Source: Neisseria shayeganii 871
GTDB lineage: Bacteria; Pseudomonadota; Gammaproteobacteria; Burkholderiales; Neisseriaceae
Direction: 5' to 3'
Assembly: GCF_000226875.1 (NCBI RefSeq)
Contig: NZ_JH164926.1
Coordinates: 1,261,868-1,325,867 of the forward strand
DNA length: 64,000 nt
The notes below the pieces were generated by a model. It was given only the letters and a program-made list of their open reading frames with translations, was not told the DNA's origin and ran no database searches. Positions 8,286 to 16,266 of the stretch are shown here, in pieces (the stretch's first letter is position 1; the number at the start of each line of letters is the position of its first letter). Position numbers and translations under genes: made by a program.

Positions 8286-8600
8286 ATGGATCTCACCGAA
8301 CTGCTGGCCGGCAAAATCGCCAATGCCGACTGTCTGCGCCTGATCGAGCGCGACCGCGCCGGCTTCAGCGCCGCAGAAACCGAGTTGCTGGCCGAAATCC
8401 TGCGCGACCATAGCTTCGACGTGGTGCAGCAGCAGGCCCTTGCCCAAGCCGTTTCCCAACAGGCCCGCTTCGACCCCGACGCCCTACACTACGAAGAAGA
8501 CGACGAAGACACCACCGCCATCTGCCCGCACTGTCTCAACCCGCCGGTGCCGCCCCTGCGCGACTATCTCATGTGGCGCCAGCAGCAGGCACGCAGCTGA
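8286..8600 (+). CDS. Small acidic protein of unknown function
   Basis: A 104-residue protein that I do not recognise. The N-terminal two thirds look helical and Leu/Ala-rich (LLAGKIANADCLRLIERD). A very acidic stretch (YEEDDEDTT) follows, and then CPHCLNPPVPPLRDYLMWR, a single CxxC with prolines. One CxxC pair per chain could allow metal binding only in a dimer. A TATAAT at 8250-8255 and a DUS fragment lie just upstream of the ATG. The gene lies between comP and the NApe-type exonuclease gene, 41 bases before the latter, so the two may be co-transcribed. Confidence 0.65.
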   Translation: MDLTELLAGKIANADCLRLIERDRAGFSAAETELLAEILRDHSFDVVQQQALAQAVSQQARFDPDALHYEEDDEDTTAICPHCLNPPVPPLRDYLMWRQQQARS

Positions 8601-8641
8601 CCGCCCACACAGGCTACCTGAAACCCGATTTGGAATCCCCC

Positions 8642-9415
8642 ATGCGCATTATTTCCGCCAACCTCAACGGCATCCGCTCCGCCTACAAAAAAGGCTTCCA
8701 CGACTACCTCGCCGAGGCCGGGGCCGACATCGTCTGTGTCCAAGAACTCAAAGCCCAAGAGGCCGACCTCTCCGCCGAGATGCAACGCCCGCACGGCATG
8801 CACGGCGTGTGGCACTGCGCCGAAAAACGCGGTTACAGCGGCGTGGCGGTGTACAGCAAACGCGAACCCGACCAAGTACAAATCGGCATGGGCATCCCCG
8901 AATTCGACGCCGAAGGCCGCTTCGTACGCACCGATTTCGGCAATCTGTCCGTGATCTCTCTCTACCTGCCCTCCGGCAGCAGCGCGGAAGAGCGCCAACA
9001 AGTGAAATACCGCTTTCTCGACGCCTTCTACCCCATGCTGCACGACATGAAACACAGCGGGCGCGACATCGTGGTGTGCGGCGACTGGAACATCGCCCAC
9101 CAAAACATCGACCTGAAAAACTGGAAAGGCAACCTGAAAAACTCAGGCTTCCTCCCCGAAGAGCGCGCATGGATCGGCAAAGTGATTGCCGAGCTCGGCT
9201 GGGTGGACATGTGGCGCACTCTCTACCCCGAAGCGCCCGGCTACACCTGGTGGAGCAACCGCGGCCAAGCCTATGCCAAAGACGTGGGCTGGCGCATCGA
9301 CTACCACATGGTTACCCCCGAACTGGCCGCAAATGCCCGCAGCGCCCATGTGTATAAAGAGCAGAAATTTTCCGACCACGCCCCGCTGGTGGTGGATTAC
9401 GATTACCCGTTCTAG
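8642..9415 (+). CDS. Exodeoxyribonuclease III / AP endonuclease, NApe type
   Basis: A 257-residue EEP-fold nuclease for base-excision repair. Motifs are visible in order: N-terminal ISANLNGIRSA, the catalytic Glu in VCVQELKAQ, GDWNIAH, WWSNRGQAYAKDVGWRIDY and SDHAPL. It is closest to meningococcal NApe, the major AP endonuclease, and differs clearly from the NExo-type paralogue at 37355. The start at 8642 fits the family; the frame is open to 8573, where it overlaps the upstream gene. The TAG stop (9413-9415) lies exactly at the left end of a 202-bp repeat element, whose first base supplies the G. Confidence 0.93.
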   Translation: MRIISANLNGIRSAYKKGFHDYLAEAGADIVCVQELKAQEADLSAEMQRPHGMHGVWHCAEKRGYSGVAVYSKREPDQVQIGMGIPEFDAEGRFVRTDFGNLSVISLYLPSGSSAEERQQVKYRFLDAFYPMLHDMKHSGRDIVVCGDWNIAHQNIDLKNWKGNLKNSGFLPEERAWIGKVIAELGWVDMWRTLYPEAPGYTWWSNRGQAYAKDVGWRIDYHMVTPELAANARSAHVYKEQKFSDHAPLVVDYDYPF

Positions 9416-9616
9416 GGTCTGTTGACATTTGGCTGATGCAGCGGTTTTTGAGTGGCAATTTTCGCATACCAGGTTCACTCGAAGAGGGCGGTTTGACACG
9501 CTGCGCCAGTCAAACCAGCCAGCGCAGCAAGATTAAACATCTTGCGCGCATTTTGGCCGCAGTAGGCGGAGATTTACGCCAGAAATACCGCCATCATACC
9601 CATTGTCAACAGACTC
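9415..9616. repeat. 202-bp element with GTCTGTTGACA inverted ends (MITE-like)
   Basis: Left end GGGTCTGTTGACA and right end TGTCAACAGACTC are inverted repeats (12 of 13). TA lies immediately outside both ends (9413-9414 and 9617-9618), which fits the TA target duplication of IS630/Tc1-type elements. An internal inverted repeat, GGTTTGAC and GTCAAACC, is present. There is no coding capacity and only one copy in this window. It is unrelated to the GAGACC family. Confidence 0.6.
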
Positions 9617-9653
9617 TAATCCCCGACCCTAATCCCCGAAAGGAAAACACAAT

Positions 9654-9851
9654 ATGCAGGTTTACCGCTACCTAACCGGCCCCGATGACGCCTCTTTCTG
9701 CGCCCGCGTCAGCGCCGCCCTGCAAAACGGCTGGCAGCTGTACGGCAGCCCGACCTTGTCTTTCAACGGCGAACGCATCATTTGCGGACAAGCCATTGTG
9801 AAAGAAGTCGGCGACGCTTACCAACCCGACCGGCCGCTGGATACCTATTGA
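9654..9851 (+). CDS. DUF1737 domain protein
   Basis: A 65-residue protein with the DUF1737 pattern: an opening of the type 'YRYLTGPDD..FC.RV..AL..GW.L.GSP' and a C-terminal part with CGQAIVKEV. Members are small proteins of unknown function. AAAGGAA precedes the ATG. It lies alone, after the 202-bp element. Confidence 0.8.
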   Translation: MQVYRYLTGPDDASFCARVSAALQNGWQLYGSPTLSFNGERIICGQAIVKEVGDAYQPDRPLDTY

Positions 9852-10008
9852 CGACGCACCCAACAAGCGGCCGGCGCAGGGCGCCGAGAACACACAACGC
9901 AAAATGGCACGGCAGGCCTGATTGGTCAAAGCCCCGGGCTACCTGAAACCCCACCTCCGGCTTTGCCTGCCGCCCACACCCAATGTCTACACCCAAGGAG
10001 AATCTGTC

Positions 10009-10437
10009 ATGAACCGTCGTCCGCGCCCCACTCTGCGTCCGCCCACGCCCGCCTACGTCATCGCCTCGTGGGCGGCACTGGCCATCGGCATGCTGGCTTA
10101 TCTGATCGGCCTGTGGCGCGCCGAGATGCAGCTCAACGAAAAAGGCTACTATCTGGCCGTGCTGCTGTTCGGCCTCTATGCCGCCGTCAGTCTGCAAAAA
10201 ACCGTGCGCGACCGCGAAGAAAACCTGCCGGTTTCCGCCCTCTATTTCAACATCAGCTGGTTCGCCCTGGCAGCCGCCATCTGCCTGCTCGGCATCGGCC
10301 TGTTCAATGCCGAACTCCTGCCCAGCGAAAAGGGCTTTTACCTGATGTCCTACACCCTAAGCCTGTTTGCCGTGGTGACCGTACAGAAAAACACCCGCGA
10401 CTTGGCCGCCGCTCCCCGCTTTGCCGACGACGATTAA
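10009..10437 (+). CDS. YiaA/YiaB family inner membrane protein
   Basis: A 142-residue protein with two copies of a two-helix unit. The first (about 16-60) holds ASWAALAIGMLAYLIGLW, GYYLAVLLFGLYAAVSLQKTVRD. The second (about 80-130) holds ISWFALAAAICLLGIGLF, GFYLMSYTLSLFAVVTVQKNTRD. Such duplicated helix pairs with a charged QKxxRD end are typical of YiaA/YiaB proteins, whose function is unknown. AAGGAG lies seven bases upstream of the ATG at 10009, which rules out the longer open frame from 9922. Confidence 0.85.
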   Translation: MNRRPRPTLRPPTPAYVIASWAALAIGMLAYLIGLWRAEMQLNEKGYYLAVLLFGLYAAVSLQKTVRDREENLPVSALYFNISWFALAAAICLLGIGLFNAELLPSEKGFYLMSYTLSLFAVVTVQKNTRDLAAAPRFADDD

Positions 10438-10442
10438 GCAAC

Positions 10443-10612
10443 CGAAACCTTTGCAACCCCCAGATACGGATGCCGCTCAAGGCGTAGCAGCACAGCGGGC
10501 GCGAACGCCGGAAACGCCCGTGGGGCGGCCACATTCCAAGCTAAGCGGGTACGCCCCCCACGGAGCAACGCACCAGGCAAAAATGCGCCGTAGATAACGA
10601 TGCAAGCAAGCC
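10443..10612. repeat. Decayed GAGACC-family element
   Basis: A reverse-orientation, degenerate copy: GAAACCTTTGCAACCCCCAGAT, then a GATGCCGCTCAAGGCGTAGCAGCACAGCG block, then AAAATGCGCCGTAGAT near the other end. The far inverted end is no longer recognisable. It fills most of the space between the YiaA-like gene and the next gene and ends just before a DUS (10616-10628). Confidence 0.6.
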
Positions 10613-10648
10613 CTCAGGCTACCTGAAACCACCTTCCCGTCTTTCCCC

Positions 10649-11176
10649 ATGCCCACCGACGACCTTACCCTGTTTCTGCTGCGCGATGCCGACGAGCCCG
10701 AGATGTGGATCGACCGTTGGGCCGTCAGTTACCCTTTGGTGCAGACGCTGGCCTGCCGTCGCAGCGACGGCATTGCCCTGTGGCAACGGCAGGTGCAGCA
10801 GGTTTGGGACGGCATTCCCGGCCAAGTGATGGCGGTGGCGCACGGCGTCGGCGTGTCGGCGCTGATGGCCTGGCAGTACCGCAGCAGCCTGCTCGACCAG
10901 CGGCGCATCCGCGGTATGATTCTGGTGTCGCCGCTGCCCGATGCCTGCCCCGACGATGCCGAACACACTTTTTTGCGCAGCCGTGCCAACTGCCCCGCCG
11001 CTTTGGTATTGGGCCGCGCCGGCAGCAACCCGCTTTGTGCCGAAACTTGGGCCGCCGACATGGCCGCCCGTTGGGGCGCCCGCCTGTTGCACGCCCCCCA
11101 GCCCGGCCGGCTGAATACGCCGCTGCACGGCTGGCAGTGGGGCATGAAGCTGATGCAGGAAATGCTGCTGGCGTGA
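10649..11176 (+). CDS. RBBP9/YdeN-like alpha/beta-hydrolase fold protein, probably catalytically inactive
   Basis: A 175-residue protein matching the RBBP9/YdeN serine-hydrolase family in its strand pattern, in 'WIDRWAVSYP', in the Q-WQ--V segment and in the closing GW. The two catalytic positions are changed. The nucleophile motif GHSxG reads AHGVG (Ser to Gly), and the C-terminal G-H-x-N reads GRLN (His to Arg). It may therefore be a pseudoenzyme or bind a ligand only. The start is the ATG 22 bases after a DUS; no strong ribosome site is visible. Confidence 0.7.
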   Translation: MPTDDLTLFLLRDADEPEMWIDRWAVSYPLVQTLACRRSDGIALWQRQVQQVWDGIPGQVMAVAHGVGVSALMAWQYRSSLLDQRRIRGMILVSPLPDACPDDAEHTFLRSRANCPAALVLGRAGSNPLCAETWAADMAARWGARLLHAPQPGRLNTPLHGWQWGMKLMQEMLLA

Positions 11177-11203
11177 TTTTCCTGTTCCATTGCTTCCCGC
11201 CGA

Positions 11204-11244
11204 AACGTTTTCAGGTAGCCCGAGGGCTACCTGAAAACGTTTTT
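11204..11244. terminator. Inverted DUS pair between convergent genes
   Basis: AACGTTTTCAGGTAGCCC and GGGCTACCTGAAAACGTT form an 18-bp perfect stem with a 2-base loop. It serves the plus-strand hydrolase-like gene and the minus-strand pyrI gene alike. Confidence 0.8.
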
Positions 11245-11269
11245 AGCGTCCGTTTAAAGCGTATCGAGT

Positions 11270-11728
11270 CTACGCTTCCGCCACCGATTCGCGGGCATAG
11301 GTTTTTTCGCAGTAATGGCATTTCAGCTTGGTCTGCCCGCTGCCCTGGCGCACATAGAAACGGCTTTTCACCGGCTCGCCGTGGCTGGCGCAGTTCGGGT
11401 TAGGGCAGCGGAACACTTCGCTGATGGTGTCCGGCAGCTTGAGGTGCATTTTGCGCACCACTTCGAACTGTTCAATCACGTTCACCGTGGCCTCGGGCGC
11501 AAACAATGCCAGCCGGTTGGCGGTGTGGTCGTCCATCTGCACGCCGGTGATTTTGATGATGTCTTTTTGGCCGTGGCGGCCGCTGGGCAGGTTGAAGCCC
11601 ACGGTGACCGCGTTGCCGTAGTGCAGCAGTTTGAATTGGCGCAGAATCGCCAGCGCCAAACCGGCGGGGATGTGGTCGATCACGGTGCCGTCTTTAATCG
11701 CTTCGACACTCAGTTTTTGCATGCTCAT
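11270..11728 (-). CDS. pyrI: Aspartate carbamoyltransferase regulatory subunit
   Basis: A 152-residue regulatory subunit of aspartate transcarbamoylase, which binds nucleotides and confers allosteric control. The N-terminal allosteric domain begins KLSVEAIKDGTVIDHIPAG. The C-terminal zinc domain has the four cysteines in CPNPNC and KCHYC. AAGGAT lies nine bases before the ATG at 11728. Its partner pyrB is not adjacent: a thioesterase gene and a GAGACC-family element lie between them. Confidence 0.95.
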   Translation of the reverse strand: MSMQKLSVEAIKDGTVIDHIPAGLALAILRQFKLLHYGNAVTVGFNLPSGRHGQKDIIKITGVQMDDHTANRLALFAPEATVNVIEQFEVVRKMHLKLPDTISEVFRCPNPNCASHGEPVKSRFYVRQGSGQTKLKCHYCEKTYARESVAEA

Positions 11729-11773
11729 GGTGTGCTTATCCTTGTGGTATTGGGTAAGGCTTTCAGGTAGCCT

Positions 11774-11916
11774 GAGACCTTTGCAAAACCCTCATCTGCG
11801 GCGCATTTCTGCGTTGTGCGCTGCTCGCTCACTTGCCTATCTATATGATATGTCTGCGTTCGCTGCGCTGCTACGCCTTGAACTGCATCCACATCTGCGG
11901 GTTTTGCAAAGGTCTC
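11774..11916. repeat. GAGACC-family MITE, short form (143 bp)
   Basis: Ends GAGACCTTTGCAAAACCC and GGTTTTGCAAAGGTCTC. The left end abuts a DUS (TTTCAGGTAGCCT, 11761-11773), and AGCCT is present directly on both sides (11769-11773 and 11917-11921), the look of a 5-bp target duplication. It lies between pyrI and the thioesterase gene. Confidence 0.85.
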
Positions 11917-11935
11917 AGCCTGGCCGGTAGCCGGT

Positions 11936-12484
11936 TTAGCCGAAACGCTGTTGGGCGCGTTGCAAAAGCTGCTTCATCAGCGCGGTGCTGTCGTCCAAAA
12001 GGCCGTCGATGCCGGCCGAAGGCGGGGTGAAGGTCAGCCCCACTGTATTCAGCAGTTCGTCCACATCCAGCGTGCTGCCGCGGCGGACGGCGCGCAGCTC
12101 GATCACGGCCACGGCATACAGTTTGCCGTGCCGCTCGATGGTCTGCTCGACAAACAGACTCTGGCCGCGGCGCGCCACCAATTGCGTGTGCACGTTGAAG
12201 GTTTGCAGCGGGCCGAGCGAGCGGCGGTACACAATGGCGGTGTTGAGCACCGGCGCCATGATGCCGTTTTTCAGGGCGTATTTGAGAAAGCCGGAACGGA
12301 TGTTCAAATCCCAACGCGCCAGCTCCATATAGTTCAGGTAGCGGCTGTTGTTCATGTGCAGGTTTTCGTCCAAATCCAGCGGCCACACAAAGAAGCGGTG
12401 GCTCAAGGGCGTGCCCAACTCACGGATGCGCGGGTGGAAAAAGCTGCGCAGCCACAACCAGATTTTCAGAATCAGCAAGCCCAT
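11936..12484 (-). CDS. 4HBT-fold acyl-CoA thioesterase-like protein (THEM6-like)
   Basis: A 182-residue protein with an N-terminal hydrophobic stretch (LLILKIWLWLRSFF) and then a hotdog-fold domain. The family's key segment 'WPLDLDENLHMNNSRYLNYMELARWDL' is present, in which Asp and Asn of the D-x-N-x-HMNN region line the active site. It should hydrolyse an acyl-CoA-like thioester; the substrate is unknown. The ATG lies only four bases after the pyrB stop, so translation is likely coupled to pyrB. This placement inside a pyrBI unit is unusual. Confidence 0.82.
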   Translation of the reverse strand: MGLLILKIWLWLRSFFHPRIRELGTPLSHRFFVWPLDLDENLHMNNSRYLNYMELARWDLNIRSGFLKYALKNGIMAPVLNTAIVYRRSLGPLQTFNVHTQLVARRGQSLFVEQTIERHGKLYAVAVIELRAVRRGSTLDVDELLNTVGLTFTPPSAGIDGLLDDSTALMKQLLQRAQQRFG

Positions 12485-12488
12485 CGGT

Positions 12489-13409
12489 TTACACCTCCGG
12501 ATTCAGAATCAGCGACAAAATCGCCTGCCGCGCAAACACGCCGTTGGTGGCTTGCTGGAAGTAATAGGCATAGGGCGTGGCATCGACATCGGGATGGATT
12601 TCGTCCACCCGCGGCAGCGGATGCAGCACCCGCAGATTCGGTTTGGCGCCGGCCAGCATGGCGGCGTTCAGGTTGAACTTGCCTTGGATTTTGGCGAACT
12701 CTTGCTCGTCGAAGCGTTCGCGCTGCACCCGCGTCATGTAAAGAATATCGGCCCACTCCACCGCAGCTTCCAACGTGGGCAGCACTGCATAGCGGCAGTC
12801 GGCTTCGTCGAGTTCTTCGGTGATGTATTCGGGCATCGCCAAACTGGGCGGCGACACAAAGGCGAATTCGCAGCCCCAGCGCTTCATCGCCTGCGCCAGC
12901 GAATGCACGGTGCGGCCGTATTTCAAATCGCCGGCCATGGCGATTTTCAAACCCTGCAAGGTGCCTTGCGTTTCGTAAATGGTCACCAAATCGAGCAGGG
13001 TTTGGCTGGGGTGCTGGTTGGTGCCGTCGCCGGCATTGATCACCGGCACGGCGGAAAATTCCGACAACACGCGGGCGGCGCCGTCTTTAGGATGGCGCAC
13101 CACAATCGCATCGGTGTAGCTGCTGATGATGCGGGCGGTGTCGGCCAGCGTTTCGCCTTTCTTGGCGCTGGTATTGGCGCCGTCGGCAAAACCGATCACC
13201 TTGCCGCCCAGCCGCTGCACTGCGGTTTCAAACGACAAACGGGTGCGGGTGGAGGGCTCGAAAAAGCAGGAACCGATCAGGCGGCCTTCCAGCAGGTGCG
13301 CCTGCGGCTCGGCTTTGAGGCGCAAAGCGGTTTGCAGCAGGCACTCGAGCTGCTCGTTGCTCAGATCGGGAATCGAAATCAGATGTTGGCCATAAAGCGG
13401 ATTGGGCAT
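12489..13409 (-). CDS. pyrB: Aspartate carbamoyltransferase catalytic subunit
   Basis: A 306-residue enzyme that joins carbamoyl phosphate and aspartate in pyrimidine synthesis. The carbamoyl-phosphate motif FFEPSTRTRLSFE, the loop SAKKGETLADT, and HPSQTLLDL are all present, as is the C-terminal HPLPRVDEI. The length is the same as in E. coli PyrB-type catalytic chains. It is followed by the thioesterase gene and then, past a repeat element, by pyrI on the same strand. A DUS lies upstream (13471-13483). Confidence 0.96.
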   Translation of the reverse strand: MPNPLYGQHLISIPDLSNEQLECLLQTALRLKAEPQAHLLEGRLIGSCFFEPSTRTRLSFETAVQRLGGKVIGFADGANTSAKKGETLADTARIISSYTDAIVVRHPKDGAARVLSEFSAVPVINAGDGTNQHPSQTLLDLVTIYETQGTLQGLKIAMAGDLKYGRTVHSLAQAMKRWGCEFAFVSPPSLAMPEYITEELDEADCRYAVLPTLEAAVEWADILYMTRVQRERFDEQEFAKIQGKFNLNAAMLAGAKPNLRVLHPLPRVDEIHPDVDATPYAYYFQQATNGVFARQAILSLILNPEV

Positions 13410-13616
13410 GGCAAAACCTTTCCGTCAGTCAAACAAAACGGGCGGCATTATCCGCTGTTTGCCGCCGAAAGGCTACCTGAAAGCCCGCCGATGGCATTAC
13501 AATAAGCAGCCGCCGACTTGTGCGCCGCACCGTCTTAAGCCGCTGATTGCGCGGCAACAGTTTCCCCTTTTTCAGGCCGCGCATCCTGCCGCCGGCCGAC
13601 CACAAGGAGTCTTGTC

Positions 13617-15146
13617 ATGACCCGTTTCACCATCGCCAAAACCGCCGCCGGCCTGCACAGCCTAGACCTGCTGGGCAAAATGGCCAACCGCCACGGCCTG
13701 ATTGCCGGCGCCACCGGCACCGGCAAAACCGTGACCCTGCGCAAAATGGCCGAAAGCTTCAGCGCCGCCGGCATCCCCGTGTTTCTGGCCGACGTGAAAG
13801 GCGATTTGTCGGGCATGGCAGAAGCCGGCGACGGCCAAGGCAAGGTGGGCGAACGCATGGCCGAATTCGGCATCGAAGCCGCAGGCTACCTGAAAGGCTT
13901 TCCCGTGCGCTTTTGGGATGTTTACGGCGACACCGGCATCCCCGTGCGCGTTACCGTTTCCGAAATGGGCCCCATGTTGCTGGCCCGCCTGATGAACCTC
14001 AACGACACCCAAGAGGGCCTGCTCAATCTGGTGTTCAAAGTGGCCGACGACAAGGGCTGGCACCTCATCGACCTCAAAGACCTGCGCGGCATCCTGCAGC
14101 ACGTCAGCGACAACGCCAAAGATTACCGCGCCCGCTACGGCAATGTTTCCGCCGCCAGCGTCGGCGCCATCCAGCGCCAGCTGCTGCAGCTGGAAAGCGA
14201 AGGCGCGGACCACTTCTTCGGCGAGCCGGAAATCAACCTGCAAGACTGGCTGCAAACCGAAGGCGGCCAAGGCGTGATCAACATCTTGAACGCCGAAAAA
14301 CTGATGCGCTCGCCGCGCCTCTACAGCGCCTTTCTGCTGTGGTTTTTGGCCGAACTGTTTGAAACCCTGCCCGAAGTGGGCGACTTGGCGCAGCCCAAAT
14401 TCGTCATGTTTTTCGACGAAGCCCATCTCTTGTTCGACAACGCCGCCAAAGTGCTGGTGGAGCAAGTAGAACAAGTGGTGCGCCTGATCCGCTCCAAAGG
14501 CGTGGGCGTGTATTTCGTTACCCAGAACCCTCTCGATCTGCCCGACACCATTCTCGGCCAACTCGGCAACCGCGTACAGCACGCCCTGCGCGCCTTCACC
14601 CCGCGCGACCAAAAAGCCGTGCGCGCCGCCGCCGACACCTTCCGCAGCAACCCCGGTTTAAACGTCAGCGCAGCGATTACCGAATTGGGCGTGGGCGAGG
14701 CACTGGTGTCTTTCCTCGACGAAAAAGGCATGCCCGGCATCGTAGAACGCGCCTTTGTCTTGCCGCCGCAATCCCAACTGTCGCCGCTGAGTGCCGATGC
14801 GCGCAACCAGCGTTTCCAAAACGACATCCTCTACCGCCATTACCGCGACGCGGTGGACAACTTCTCCGCCTACGAAGCCCTGCAGCAACTGGCTGCCGAA
14901 CAGGCCGCCGCCGAGCAGGCGGCACAAGCCGCCAAGGCGCAGCAAAGCACCGCCGCCGCCAAAACCGAACCCGTGGCCGGCGGCATAGTCGACGGCTTTC
15001 TCGGCGGCCTGTTCGGCGGCCGCAAACGCGCCAACCAAGGCGTGGGCTACAACATCGCCGACTCAGTGGGCGACCAGATCAACAAACAGGTTACCCGCGC
15101 CATTTCCCGCAGCGTGATGGGCGTGATCCGCAACATCATCAAATAA
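13617..15146 (+). CDS. HerA-like P-loop ATPase of the DUF853/YjgR family
   Basis: A 509-residue protein with Walker A GATGTGKT at 31-38, DVKGDLSG after the second strand, Walker B FVMFFDEAHLLF near 262-273, and the 'VYFVTQNPLDLPDTILGQLGNRVQHALRAFTP' segment typical of HerA/VirB4-like ATPases. A glutamine/alanine-rich, possibly coiled part (about 418-455) precedes a Gly/Arg-rich C terminus. The function of YjgR is unknown; helicase or translocase activity is only inferred from the fold. CAAGGAG lies upstream of the ATG. An internal DUS lies at 13882-13894. Confidence 0.9.
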   Translation: MTRFTIAKTAAGLHSLDLLGKMANRHGLIAGATGTGKTVTLRKMAESFSAAGIPVFLADVKGDLSGMAEAGDGQGKVGERMAEFGIEAAGYLKGFPVRFWDVYGDTGIPVRVTVSEMGPMLLARLMNLNDTQEGLLNLVFKVADDKGWHLIDLKDLRGILQHVSDNAKDYRARYGNVSAASVGAIQRQLLQLESEGADHFFGEPEINLQDWLQTEGGQGVINILNAEKLMRSPRLYSAFLLWFLAELFETLPEVGDLAQPKFVMFFDEAHLLFDNAAKVLVEQVEQVVRLIRSKGVGVYFVTQNPLDLPDTILGQLGNRVQHALRAFTPRDQKAVRAAADTFRSNPGLNVSAAITELGVGEALVSFLDEKGMPGIVERAFVLPPQSQLSPLSADARNQRFQNDILYRHYRDAVDNFSAYEALQQLAAEQAAAEQAAQAAKAQQSTAAAKTEPVAGGIVDGFLGGLFGGRKRANQGVGYNIADSVGDQINKQVTRAISRSVMGVIRNIIK

Positions 15147-15174
15147 CGTGTTAAAGGGTACCATCAGCTAGTCT

Positions 15175-15358
15175 GAGACCTTTGCAAAACCCCCATCTGC
15201 GGCGCATTTCTGCGTTGTGCGTTTATGCCCTATGGGTACTGCTCGCTCGCTTGCCTATCTATATGATAGGTCTGTCCCACAGGGATTCCTGGCGTTCACG
15301 TTCGCTGCGCTGCTACGCCTTGAACTGCATCCACATTTGAGGGTTTTGCAAAGTCCTC
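15175..15358. repeat. GAGACC-family MITE, full form (184 bp)
   Basis: Starts GAGACCTTTGCAAAACCCCC and ends GGTTTTGCAAAGTCCTC, with two changes in the right end. It contains the extra block TTTATGCCCTATGGGTACT and CCCACAGGGATTCCTGGCG that marks the long form. The right end lies inside the cytochrome c reading frame and truncates it. Confidence 0.85.
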
Positions 15359-15874
15359 GGCCTGCCAATAAGCCAAAGGCCAGCGCCAGTTCAATACCGG
15401 CGGCAGGGTGCTGTCTGCGTTGGCCTGTCTGACGGGTTTCACGCCGTGCATGAAGTACACGTACATGGCCTGAATGTCTTCGTCGGGCATCAGGGTGTAG
15501 GAAGGATAGGGCATGGCCGGATAAAGCGGGCTGCCGTCGGCACGGATGCCGTGTTGGACCGCGCTTTTAAATTGGGCGTAGCTGTAGTGGCCGATACCGG
15601 TTTCTTTGTCGGGCGTGATGTTGGTGCTGTACACCGCGCCCAAGGGGGTTTGCATGGCCAAGCCGCCGGCATAGGGCTGGCCGCCGGGGGCGGTGTGGCA
15701 GGCGAAACAGTCGGCCAAGCGGGCGGCATATTCCCCGCGTGCCACTTTAACCGGGTCGGCAGACAGCTGGATGTCGGTTTGCTCGGTGCGGACGTGGGTC
15801 AGCCATTTGGCACCGCCGTAGATGACCACCAGTAAGACCGTGATGCTGAGTGCGGTTTTGGTGAAGATTTTCAT
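15296..15874 (-). pseudogene. Cytochrome c (alcohol-dehydrogenase cytochrome subunit type), truncated by a MITE
   Basis: The frame gives 192 residues. An N-terminal membrane anchor (ALSITVLLVVIYGG) is followed by one haem site CFACH and the pattern 'GGQPYAGGLAMQTPLGAVYSTNITPDKETGIG' known from the first domain of three-haem cytochrome subunits of membrane dehydrogenases. Those proteins are usually over 400 residues. Here the sequence stays family-like to WRWPLAYWQ and then runs for 20 codons into the GAGACC-family element before a stop. The remaining haem domains are absent, since the ATPase gene ends just 29 bases beyond the element. A one-haem fragment might still be made, but the gene looks broken. 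Confidence 0.8.
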
Positions 15875-16231
15875 GAGCGCTCCTTCTGCAGCGTCGGGAT
15901 CGAAAGTATTGCTTCGTGGAGATACGGCTCTATTGTTTCGCTGCGGGCCGGAGGGCGGCTATTGTGGAAAACCACATAAGCGCAGCTTATTTGACGGAAC
16001 GCAATAAAATTAAAATTTCTGTAAAGAAAAGCAGGGTAGCGGCGGCAGGCGTGGTTTTTCAGCACTTTCGCGCTGTTGTCTCGGCCTGCAGCATGGGGTG
16101 GGGAACGGTTCCTCCAAGCAGGCGGCTTGGGTGGTTGGGGAGTTTGGGCCGGAATCGGGCGGCCTGCCGACTCAGGAAAGACAGTTGGCCGGATCGCTGG
16201 CTACCTGAAAGGTTTGCCGCCCAATACCGAT
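15875..16231. other. Intergenic region without a recognisable gene
   Basis: There are no convincing reading frames or RNA in these 357 bases between the cytochrome fragment and the rnpB promoter. A single DUS variant (GGCTACCTGAAA, 16199-16210) is present. Confidence 0.5.
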
Positions 16232-16260
16232 TTGCCGCCGCTTGACAGCCCCGATATAAT
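16232..16260 (+). promoter_or_regulatory. rnpB promoter
   Basis: -35 TTGCCG (16232-16237), a 17-base spacer, then a perfect -10 TATAAT (16255-16260). Transcription would start near 16267, where the RNase P RNA begins. Confidence 0.75.
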
Positions 16261-16266
16261 CTTGGC

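Noticed and set aside
12348..13505. Plus-strand open frame across pyrB
   Set aside because: Shadow of pyrB with no family similarity and no translation signal.
15217..15432. Short frames inside the GAGACC-family elements (recurring peptides such as RSLAYL and LRLELHPHLGVLQRSQ)
   Set aside because: They repeat in every copy because the DNA repeats, have no ribosome sites, and shift frame between copies.
16242..16260. TTGACA followed by TATAAT before rnpB as the promoter
   Set aside because: The spacing is only seven bases. TTGCCG at 16232-16237 with a 17-base spacer is the workable -35.
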